Assembly: GCF_000774145.1 (NCBI RefSeq)
Contig: NZ_KN322983.1
Coordinates: 372,001 to 436,000, forward strand
DNA from: Pseudomonas mediterranea CFBP 5447
GTDB lineage: Bacteria; Pseudomonadota; Gammaproteobacteria; Pseudomonadales; Pseudomonadaceae
Direction of reading: 5' to 3'
Length of the DNA stretch: 64,000 nucleotides
The notes beneath the pieces are model-generated. The model searched no databases, had not been told where the DNA came from, and saw only the letters and a program-made list of their open reading frames with translations. This document shows, one piece after another, positions 57,801 through 64,000 of this stretch. Position 1 is the first letter of the stretch. Each line of letters opens with the position of its first letter. A program made the position numbers and the translations under genes.

Positions 57801-57962
57801 AGCGGGGGGAAATGAGCGTCGTGGTGCTGTCCCCGTTTCATAATGCCCCCGGCTCGTAGTGGCAAAGTAATGATGCTAAATTCTGCGCATTCAACGTGTG
57901 CGCTCATCTGGCCCCGCGGGAATACCTAACCTCTCTCAACCATTCTGTGGATATGGACATCA

Positions 57963-58508
57963 ATGAACAAAACCAAACTCTCGGTTGCGCTGTCCTGCGC
58001 TGTTGCCGTCTTGATGTTGAGCGGATGCGCTGCCTCTGTGAAAAGCGGCGGAACTGAAACATTGGTTATCCAGGAGACAGCCAAGCAGAACCTGGTCGTC
58101 AACTTCCAGGGAAACAGCAAGGTTGAACAAAACGAGGATTGGTCTCGCTTGAAGCAAGAGTGGAATGACGCTCTGCAAGTGGAAGCGACTCGCGCGGGCT
58201 ACCACCTTACCGAAGCCCAGCCGACAAGCCTCGACGGCAAAGACGGTGTCGGCATCAAGATCAACGTGACCAACTTCCGTTACCTGACCCCAGGCGCGCG
58301 CTACGGAGCCGGGGTCATGGTAGGCAATGCGTGGGTCAGCTCCCGCGCAGATTACTTGGATTTGAAATCAGGTCGCCTGATTGGCACCCGGACCTATGAC
58401 ACGTCCTCGTCTGCTTGGGAAGGTGTCATGTCGGCCATGACCCAAAAGCAGGTCCAGGCTATTTCTCAGCAAATCATCAGCGACATCAAGAGCGCGAAAG
58501 CCAAGTAA
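57963..58508 (+). CDS. Lipoprotein, DUF4410-like
   Basis: 181 aa. Lipobox VLMLSGC with Cys22, then a beta-rich body of the DUF4410 style: TLVIQETAKQNLVVNFQ, HLTEAQPTS, GIKINVTNFRYLTPGARYGAGVMVGNAWV, and a C-terminal VQAISQQIISDIKSAKAK. Likely outer- or inner-membrane anchored; function unknown. The ribosome site is weak. Followed by a small helical protein. Confidence 0.8.
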   Translation: MNKTKLSVALSCAVAVLMLSGCAASVKSGGTETLVIQETAKQNLVVNFQGNSKVEQNEDWSRLKQEWNDALQVEATRAGYHLTEAQPTSLDGKDGVGIKINVTNFRYLTPGARYGAGVMVGNAWVSSRADYLDLKSGRLIGTRTYDTSSSAWEGVMSAMTQKQVQAISQQIISDIKSAKAK

Positions 58509-58620
58509 GACGATTCTTGCTTAGCGTATCGACGCTTGAATTGGGCGTTGATCTCATGTCTTTTGCTGTGAAGCTTTTGGAAAAACGGAAAGAAAGCACG
58601 CCCTGAGGAAGGGTTTATCA

Positions 58621-58821
58621 ATGCCTAGGAAATATCAGGAAAGCAAAGCAGTGACTGCTGCTGACATCGAGCGCTCTATCCAGGCACTGAACAAAATGGC
58701 CGAGCGCCTTTGGGGCGATGGTCGGGAGGCTGAGGCGAAAGCGCTGATCGACGCCTTGGATGCGTTAAACAGAGCCCTCGACCGGATCAGAATTGGAGAG
58801 AGCCGCAGGGTGCTTCATTGA
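58621..58821 (+). CDS. Small helical hypothetical protein
   Basis: 66 aa, TGAGGAAGG ribosome site. Nearly all alpha-helical (AADIERSIQALNKMAERLWGDGREAEAKALIDALDALNRALDRI). No family recognised; it may be a small regulator or structural peptide. Confidence 0.5.
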   Translation: MPRKYQESKAVTAADIERSIQALNKMAERLWGDGREAEAKALIDALDALNRALDRIRIGESRRVLH

Positions 58822-58873
58822 TGGTGGTGCAGGCCGGTAACGCTTTGTTTTGAGTGGGTCTACCTGCTTACGG

Positions 58874-58898
58874 GAAAATAAATCCGTTCCCTTTTTCG
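58874..58898. repeat. AAATAAATCTGTCCCC motif, copy a3 (diverged)
   Basis: GAAAATAAATCCGTTCCCTTTTT, same order as copy a1 with two changes. Lies between the small helical gene and the lipoprotein terminator. Confidence 0.6.
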
Positions 58899-58913
58899 CT
58901 TTCGCCGCAACGC

Positions 58914-58940
58914 AAAAGCCCCGATCCAAGTCGGGGCTTT
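58914..58940 (-). terminator. Terminator of the lipoprotein gene
   Basis: AAAGCCCCGA/TCGGGGCTTT stem with a 6-base loop, T-rich on the minus-strand side. It could work in both directions. Confidence 0.75.
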
Positions 58941-58986
58941 CTCATTTCTGATAGAGGCAAAACCCGCTCGATAGCGACTGTGCTTG

Positions 58987-59631
58987 TCAGTTCTTGCAGG
59001 CTACCTGCGGAGGCGCAGCAGGCGTCAGCTTTTTGGGAATGACAATTGAAGTGCCAGGGAAAGAGGCGAGTTCGAAAACCCCGAGGATGCACATCAGCGT
59101 TTGCCCGCCATCTTTGTTGGGGCTGCTAGCCACGCCTGCCAAAGCTTCATAGTCTTTCCCTGGTTCCAGCTTGTAAACCAGTGCCTGGCCGCCGCAGGAC
59201 GAGTAAGTGCTGCCATAGCCACCAATGGTTGCGCCCAGGGTTGCAATCTGGAAGGGCGCATCAGCCCTGACGCGATACTCGGTCACGATCTCTTTGTACG
59301 CCCCTTCGGCCATCCGAATGGCAGGGATGTACTCGATAAGAGTGGGCATAACGCGTTGCGGCATGCCAATGTTCGCCGTCTTCAGAGGGTACTGCGGATA
59401 GTTGATGCTCGCCGTCCCGTCCCGCCCGAAACGTCCAGCTTCAGCCATCTTGTGACGGGTGGCGGGAGCACAACTGCCAATGATGCTATCTCCATACACG
59501 CTGGAGTTCGTGATGACCCGAACGCGGGCCAAGCTGTCGGATTGAGCAGGTTCTTCGTAGGGAACTGAAGGTATTCCAGAGCAACCGGCAAGTGCTCCAG
59601 CAAAAAAAATGACGAAAGTGACGACCCGCAT
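58987..59631 (-). CDS. Predicted lipoprotein of unknown function
   Basis: 214 aa from ATG 59631 (MRVVTFVIFFAGALAGCSG, lipobox Cys17). The ATG six bases upstream is too close to AAGGA, so the second is preferred. The mature part has paired cysteines (GSCAPATRH, YSSCGGQ, LMCILG, QVACKN), beta-rich segments (ARVRVITNSSVYGDSIIG) and the VPYEEPAQSD linker typical of bacterial lipoproteins. Function unknown. Confidence 0.75.
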   Translation of the reverse strand: MRVVTFVIFFAGALAGCSGIPSVPYEEPAQSDSLARVRVITNSSVYGDSIIGSCAPATRHKMAEAGRFGRDGTASINYPQYPLKTANIGMPQRVMPTLIEYIPAIRMAEGAYKEIVTEYRVRADAPFQIATLGATIGGYGSTYSSCGGQALVYKLEPGKDYEALAGVASSPNKDGGQTLMCILGVFELASFPGTSIVIPKKLTPAAPPQVACKN

Positions 59632-59933
59632 GACCATGTCCTTATGTGCTCGATAACTCAAAAAAAAACCGACACGATGGCCGGGATTTTCGTGCACTCC
59701 TATACGCGCAGGAGTGGCGGGATGGATGGTGGCTCATTGGCTCGCTGGGGACAAGCAGCTTTTGTCTCACCCAATCCCTTCGCGTCCAACAGTGCACAGG
59801 TCGTGATCAGGTGGGCTCGTTCGCTGTAGCACGTCCCCGTCGTAGCTCACCTTGGGAATACTTCATATCTATCTATACTCAGCGTTTCTGCCCGGATATT
59901 CATCGGGCGCCTTCAGGGACGAGGAGAATAGAC
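59632..59933. other. Intergenic stretch without a gene
   Basis: About 300 bases between the divergent lipoprotein and the 165-aa gene. Contains only spurious short frames; promoters for both are expected here but no strong match stands out. Confidence 0.4.
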
Positions 59934-60431
59934 ATGGCTTCCAGCAGCACACTCGCTCCAAAAGATGAAAGCGGAATTGTCAGCGCTCTCAATGGCGTCG
60001 TCACGAAAACCGATGTGATTGCGAACGCGATAAGGACCGGTAGGCACATCAATGTGACGTTGGTCCGAGGAGGGAGTGCTGCAGGTTGCGGGGCTGCGGT
60101 CACTTCCAAGAGCGCGGGAGGGGAGCCGGCCAATGCGGCGTGTGGGGCACCGACACTGCAACAAATGATCAGTCAGGTGGGTGGCTCTCAGCCAGGGATA
60201 CCCCAGGTGAAATTGCCGGAGTTCACTTCTGTTGCGGCTAACTCCGCAAAATGGGCACGGCGCGGTGGTTGGCTCCTGGTGGAAATCAATACGAGTTATC
60301 TCATCGCTGGAGATGCTGGAGAAAGCGGTTGGGTATGCCTGAAGAACGCACCTCTGGTTTCTGCGATTTATATTCCCCATCCTACTGCTGTGTCTGCGCC
60401 TGGAGGAAAAGCGCTGCCTAATGCCGACTGA
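59934..60431 (+). CDS. Hypothetical protein
   Basis: 165 aa from ATG 59934 (MASSSTLAPKDESGIVSALNG), GAGGAGAATAG ribosome site. No signal peptide. Glycine-rich centre (RGGSAAGCGAAVTSKSAGGEP), three cysteines, then WARRGGWLLVEINTSYLIAGDAGESGWVCLKNAPLVSAIYIP. I do not recognise a family. Not obviously in an operon; lies near the orphan hicB antitoxin. Confidence 0.55.
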   Translation: MASSSTLAPKDESGIVSALNGVVTKTDVIANAIRTGRHINVTLVRGGSAAGCGAAVTSKSAGGEPANAACGAPTLQQMISQVGGSQPGIPQVKLPEFTSVAANSAKWARRGGWLLVEINTSYLIAGDAGESGWVCLKNAPLVSAIYIPHPTAVSAPGGKALPNAD

Positions 60432-60512
60432 TGCCTCCGCCGATAAAAAAATGCTGTCGTTTACGCCGAGCATCAATCCGCGCCACGTTATTGAATGCGC
60501 CAAATGGGAGAC

Positions 60513-60573
60513 GGGAACAGACCATGATTATGAGAGGGCCGAACATAGATGAATTAGAATCGTGGCCTGTCGC
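60513..60573. repeat. 58-61-bp palindromic repeat, copy 3
   Basis: Arms GGAACAGACCATGATTATG and AGAATCGTGGCCTGTCGC; same orientation as copies 1 and 2. It lies 18 bases beyond the hicB stop. Confidence 0.8.
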
Positions 60574-60591
60574 AAATTTTTAAGCCGTGGT

Positions 60592-60993
60592 TTAACGACC
60601 AAGTTTTTCCATGGCTGCATCAGCCAGGAAGGATGAACGACTCTTGATGTTGTGTTCCCGGACGAAGCGGTCGATCTGTTGTACAACAAAGCCTGGCAGG
60701 GGCACGTTGACCTTCTCGGTTTTGCCCAGGTAAGGCGTGATGTCCACTTCCAGCATGCTCCAGCCCATATCAGCAAACTCTGGATTGCTCCGGTGATGAG
60801 CTGTGGTAGACGGCATTGGGATCGCTTTGCCGCTTGACGCGATCTCCTCTAGCATAATGTTGGCGATTTCGACGGCGGCACTGTAAGCCTCCTCGAACGT
60901 GTCGCCAGCGGTGATCGCGCCAGGAATGTCTGGGATCTGAATGCCGATGGCGGTTTTCTCGTCGCCCCATTCGATGCAGATTGGATATTGCAT
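60592..60993 (-). CDS. hicB: HicB-family antitoxin, orphan
   Basis: 133 aa, TGAGGAGAT ribosome site. N-terminal degraded RNase-H-like HicB fold (YPICIEWGDEKTAIGIQIPDIPGAITAGDTFEEAYSAAVEIANIMLEEI) and a C-terminal ribbon-helix-helix (KVNVPLPGFVVQQIDRFVREHNIKSRSSFLADAAMEKLG). Only a 3' fragment of hicA survives upstream, so no active toxin partner is visible. It may still autoregulate. Confidence 0.9.
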   Translation of the reverse strand: MQYPICIEWGDEKTAIGIQIPDIPGAITAGDTFEEAYSAAVEIANIMLEEIASSGKAIPMPSTTAHHRSNPEFADMGWSMLEVDITPYLGKTEKVNVPLPGFVVQQIDRFVREHNIKSRSSFLADAAMEKLGR

Positions 60994-61029
60994 AGGTATC
61001 TCCTCAGGAGGTGCAGAGGGTCAAGCCGG

Positions 61030-61080
61030 CTACATCAACCCGGCCAGTTTCTTGATCGCCCTTACAGTTCCGATTGGTAG
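61030..61080 (-). pseudogene. hicA: hicA toxin remnant (last 16 codons)
   Basis: LPIGTVRAIKKLAGLM followed by TAG, the usual C-terminus of HicA toxins, 36 bases before the hicB start. The upstream part of the gene, including the catalytic His region, is gone. The sequence beyond runs directly into the 3' end of the LysR gene, whose stop codon lies inside this remnant in another frame. Confidence 0.75.
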
Positions 61081-61991
61081 GTCTGCTCTGCACCTCCATC
61101 TCCTTGCTTGGTAGATGTCTGTTTCAGTAGCCACTCATTAAAAACCCGCACCGCCGCCTGCCGCTCCCGCCCCGGCACGCACACCACGCTATACCGTGCC
61201 CCCGGCAGACGCACCTCAGGGCGATAGCCAACCAGTTGCCCTCGCGCAACCGCGTCAGCAACCAACACGTTACTGGCGAGCACCAGTCCATGCCCGGCAA
61301 TGGCTGCCTGCAGCGCATGTTGTTCCTCGTCGTAACGCCGAAAGCGCGCGTTATCCAGCCAGCTCAGGGTGCCTGCCGCGGCGCACCAGGCTGGCCAGTC
61401 GACCGCGACGCTTGAATGGCTCAACCACGGTACGTCGATCAGCTCGACAGGTGAGTTCTCTAAGGGCGGTTGCCAGTCGGGGCGGCAATAGACGCCGAAG
61501 TGCTCATCCAATAAAGGCTGTTCGATCAGCTGTGGGTCAGGGGTGAACAAGGCGCGGATCGCCAGGTCGATGCTTGCGTCACGCTGGAGGTCCACTACCT
61601 CGTTGCTGCTGTGCAGGCTGACGTCGATATCCGGGTGCAACCGATGAAAATCCCCAAGCCGGGGTATCAACCACAGGCTGGCGAATGCCGGCGTGGTGCT
61701 CACCACCAGCGACTGCGCAGCACACGGTGGCGACAGCATCTGCAGGCCGTGTTGGATATCCAGCAGGGCCCGGTGGATGTGTGGTTGAAGGCGTTCGCCG
61801 TCGGCGCTCAGGCGCACGTTCTGGCTGGAACGTTCGAACAGTTGCATCCCAAGAAAGGCCTCGAGGCTTTTGACTTGATGGGAGATCGCCGCCGGGCTGA
61901 TGTTCAGTTCCTGGGCCGCTGCCTTGAAGCTGCCTAGCCTTGCGGCAGACTCAAAGCCGCGCAGGGCGGTGAGGGGCAGTTTGGCGAACAT
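61062..61991 (-). CDS. LysR-family regulator, GcvA-like
   Basis: 309 aa. N-terminal HTH (LTALRGFESAARLGSFKAAAQELNISPAAISHQVKSLE) and substrate-binding domain of the GcvA type. Divergent from a PACE efflux gene; TTGAGC half-sites lie between. The last seven or so residues and the stop are encoded by hicA remnant DNA, so the native C-terminus has been altered. Confidence 0.9.
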   Translation of the reverse strand: MFAKLPLTALRGFESAARLGSFKAAAQELNISPAAISHQVKSLEAFLGMQLFERSSQNVRLSADGERLQPHIHRALLDIQHGLQMLSPPCAAQSLVVSTTPAFASLWLIPRLGDFHRLHPDIDVSLHSSNEVVDLQRDASIDLAIRALFTPDPQLIEQPLLDEHFGVYCRPDWQPPLENSPVELIDVPWLSHSSVAVDWPAWCAAAGTLSWLDNARFRRYDEEQHALQAAIAGHGLVLASNVLVADAVARGQLVGYRPEVRLPGARYSVVCVPGRERQAAVRVFNEWLLKQTSTKQGDGGAEQTYQSEL

Positions 61992-62011
61992 GGGAGGGTG
62001 GGTTACTCAGG

Positions 62012-62054
62012 TTGAGCGTGGCTCAATTTAGCTCAATTGTGCGTGGGCGCTCAA
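62012..62054. promoter_or_regulatory. LysR binding region between LysR and PACE genes
   Basis: TTGAGC-GTG-GCTCAA dyad at 62012-62026, followed by GCTCAA at 62031-62036 and 62049-62054, spaced near 10 and 18 bases. Likely recognition and activation sites of the adjacent LysR. Confidence 0.6.
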
Positions 62055-62097
62055 CTCGCCAGGCTGTGGTCTCCTCACCCCAATCGAGAGAGCCACG

Positions 62098-62553
62098 ATG
62101 CAAGGCACCCCCCGCAAGATTCTCCAGGCGATCCTCTATGAGGCTGGCGGCGTGCTGTTCGTGGCGCCGGCCCTGGCGCTGACCTACGATCAAGGTTTGG
62201 TCTATTCGACCCAACTGTCATTGGTGATTTCTGCCGTGGCGCTGGCCTGGAACATGCTTTTCAATGGCCTGTTCGAGTGGTGGGAGCGCCGCCAGTACCG
62301 CCGTCACCGCAGTTGGCGTCGACGCTTGCTTCATTCCTTGGGATTCGAGGGGGGATTGACGTTGATTCTGACTCCGGTGATTGGGGCGTGGCTAGGCATC
62401 AGTCTTTGGCTGGCACTGATCACCAACCTGGGGCTGTTTGTGTTTTTCTTTTTTTACTCGTTGGTTTTTCAATGGGTATTCGATCGAGTGTTCGATGTGC
62501 CGCTTTCGGCGCAGCCCGATCAGGATGCTGCCTCCAGTGCCAATACTCCCTGA
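62098..62553 (+). CDS. PACE-family multidrug efflux transporter
   Basis: 151 aa. Two tandem transmembrane-pair units, four helices, with RKILQAILYEAGG at the N-terminus; Glu15 matches the essential acidic residue of Acinetobacter AceI. Family members export chlorhexidine and other biocides, and natural polyamines such as cadaverine and putrescine, by proton coupling. Regulated by a divergent LysR, like AceR-AceI. C-terminal tail is polar. Confidence 0.92.
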   Translation: MQGTPRKILQAILYEAGGVLFVAPALALTYDQGLVYSTQLSLVISAVALAWNMLFNGLFEWWERRQYRRHRSWRRRLLHSLGFEGGLTLILTPVIGAWLGISLWLALITNLGLFVFFFFYSLVFQWVFDRVFDVPLSAQPDQDAASSANTP

Positions 62554-62742
62554 GCCTGAATGGACCCCGGGCCGACGGTCATACCACCTCGGACTCACCT
62601 GTGATGAGCGCTGAAGACAGTGTGGCTCACCACAACGCGACGCTGGATGGGCCGTTCTGCCAACTGGTTCCGGCAGAGGAGCAGGACTTCCGGTAACTTG
62701 GGCTTGTTGCCCAACGCCCGCGATATTTTTGGAGTGCTCCAT

Positions 62743-63012
62743 ATGAAGTTTTTTCTGAGCGCGATCACCGTCATGCTCCTGACGGGATGTTCGACGCTTG
62801 CCGAAACCTTTGACGACCACCCGCGTTGTGGCGCTCATCCCTATTGCGGATCTTCCACGGATATCGAGGTGATCAAGGGCGCCACGGAGGAAAACGCTGG
62901 TGTGCTCCGTGTGTTGTTACCGGTGGCGCTCATTGACCTGCCGTTCAGCCTGGTTGCCGATACATTGTTCCTGCCGTATACCGCGTTCAATACCGAACCT
63001 GCGCATAAGTAG
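62743..63012 (+). CDS. YceK/YidQ-family lipoprotein
   Basis: 89 aa from ATG 62743. Signal peptide with lipobox VMLLTGC (Cys16) and CGAHPYCGSSTDIEVIKG, followed by LLPVALIDLPFSLVADTLFLPYTAF, the YceK/YidQ hallmark. Outer-membrane lipoprotein of unknown function. The next gene starts 11 bases downstream. Confidence 0.9.
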   Translation: MKFFLSAITVMLLTGCSTLAETFDDHPRCGAHPYCGSSTDIEVIKGATEENAGVLRVLLPVALIDLPFSLVADTLFLPYTAFNTEPAHK

Positions 63013-63023
63013 CCGGAGGAAGC

Positions 63024-63368
63024 GTGGCTGTGAGAAACAGGTTTATAGCGGGTGCGTTTTTTCTGCTGATGGCCATGATTGTTCAACCGGCCTACAGCAG
63101 TGGGGGAGATGAGTCCGAAGAGAGCGCATCGTTGCTCTGCAAGCTGCTGGATGGCACGGATGCCTTGACCCAGGCTTCCGAGTTCTCGGTAGAGCATCGC
63201 ACGGTCAATATCGTCATAGACGGTTCTTCAGAAGACGCCAACAAACTCTGCCCGGAGATCCTCGCCCTCGTTGAACAGAACGAGTTGGTCTTTGCCCATG
63301 GCTGGGCTGTGGAAATCATCTCTTCCAGCCCGGACTATGGCGTCATTGGAACTTGTCCGTTGTTGTGA
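63024..63368 (+). CDS. Small exported hypothetical protein
   Basis: 114 aa if begun at GTG 63024; the in-frame GTG at 63030 fits the GGAGGA ribosome site better (9 versus 3 bases) and gives 112 aa. Signal peptide FIAGAFFLLMAMIVQPAYS. Two or three cysteines in the mature part (LLCKLL, KLCPEI, GTCPLL). Probably transcribed with the YceK-like gene. Function unknown. Confidence 0.65.
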   Translation: MAVRNRFIAGAFFLLMAMIVQPAYSSGGDESEESASLLCKLLDGTDALTQASEFSVEHRTVNIVIDGSSEDANKLCPEILALVEQNELVFAHGWAVEIISSSPDYGVIGTCPLL

Positions 63369-63521
63369 GGGGCGCCGCATAAAAGTTGTAGGCGCTTCCT
63401 GTTTATGATTTAAAGGAGCGGCTCCAAGTCGAGCATTGCGTAGCATTATAGAAACCGCGCCTGGAAGGCGCCGACCGAGAGAGGCGGATTGTCTCCAGGT
63501 ATCTCAAAAGGGATTTTAGCT

Positions 63522-64000
63522 ATGAATCTGTCTCTTCAAGACATCGCACCTGACCAAGTCGACGCGCTAAAAAAACAGTCTCAAGCGGCTTATGACGTAG
63601 AAGTCAAACGGCTGCAAGATCAGAACGTGCATCCCAAGTCCCTGGCAGGGGGCGGATCCCGGCAGGGCATTTGTGGCTACTTCCGCTTCGAAAGTAGCGA
63701 CAGCGTTGACGGGTCCCACGCCGAAACGATTCAGATCACGGCTTTGTCCGCCATGATTGGCCCAGATGCTCCCCAGCAAGGCATCCGGGTGCGATTTTCC
63801 GGCCAGGCGACCGGCACGGGCACCCATTTGAATACCTCCGATCTGTACCTGTTGGGTATGGCGCCTGAGGCCGTAAATCTCATCGGGGTCCAGCTGACAC
63901 TACAGCTGTCGATAAGCGCTGGCTCAATCAAGGTGTACATCTTCGAAGGGACCCGCTTGCAGGCCGTGCTGGTCAATCCCCAGCAGTCTCCACCTGATTT
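63522..64000 (+). CDS. Hypothetical protein, cut by the window end
   Basis: At least 159 residues from ATG 63522 (MNLSLQDIAPDQVDALKKQ), AAAAGGGA ribosome site, open to the window edge. N-terminal helix then a beta-rich part (GYFRFESSDSVDG, IQITALSAMIG, IRVRFSGQATGTG, LIGVQLTLQLSISAGSIKVYIF). No signal peptide. Family not recognised; could be a larger multi-domain protein. Confidence 0.7.
   Translation, partial: MNLSLQDIAPDQVDALKKQSQAAYDVEVKRLQDQNVHPKSLAGGGSRQGICGYFRFESSDSVDGSHAETIQITALSAMIGPDAPQQGIRVRFSGQATGTGTHLNTSDLYLLGMAPEAVNLIGVQLTLQLSISAGSIKVYIFEGTRLQAVLVNPQQSPPD

Overview
The window is a piece of a high-GC Pseudomonas chromosome, most likely of the fluorescens lineage. Two things support this. 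First, gene order from about 10 to 43 kb (aminotransferase, uvrB, gltX, tRNA-Ala/Glu ... leuC, leuD, methyltransferase, leuB, asd, asd-like, fimV, truA, trpF, accD, folC, SPOR, cvpA, purF, metZ, SDR) matches the conserved Pseudomonas core as I remember it from P. aeruginosa. Second, the intergenic regions are packed with the REP palindrome GGGAGCGAGCCTGCTCGCGA, typical of fluorescens-type genomes. No database search was run; every family call rests on motifs read from the sequence.

Layout. 0-9 kb: an operon of two small PepSY exported proteins with a PhoP/PhoQ-like two-component pair, a Na+/H+ antiporter-family transporter, a Cache chemoreceptor, and divergent trhP and AI-2E transporter genes separated by a perfect Anr/FNR-type box. 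9-24 kb: small conserved ORFs, tRNA-Asn, aromatic aminotransferase, uvrB, gltX, a duplicated tRNA-Ala/tRNA-Glu pair, a TetR-hydrolase pair, a thioesterase, dusC, an ibpA-type small heat-shock gene with a sigma-32 promoter and a ROSE-like RNA thermometer, a five-PAS GGDEF-EAL protein and a LysR regulator. 24-43 kb: leucine, lysine/threonine/methionine, tryptophan, fatty acid, folate and purine biosynthesis genes plus fimV and truA. 43-50 kb: tRNA-Val and two tRNA-Asp genes, a three-domain flavo/iron-sulfur fusion protein, a MocR regulator divergent from LysE and PhzF genes, and a PuuB-like oxidase.

From 50.4 kb the character changes. A tRNA-Val(GAC) gene is the target of a small 3.3-kb integrated element bounded by 74-bp direct repeats and carrying a decayed integrase. 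It is followed by a second integrase remnant and a broken phage-like gene, an AT-rich orphan HsdR-N-type nuclease, two orphan antitoxins whose toxins are decayed (RelE-like and HicA-like), small zinc-ribbon and exported proteins, and two families of short repeats. One of these is a 58-61-bp palindrome present three times, each time at the 3' end of a minus-strand small gene or gene remnant. The last kilobases carry a LysR/PACE efflux pair, small lipoproteins and a gene cut by the window edge.

I found no CRISPR array, rRNA operon or complete prophage. The least explained material lies in 50.4-61.1 kb: the palindrome family, the peptide/membrane-protein pair in the island, and the toxin-antitoxin decay scars.
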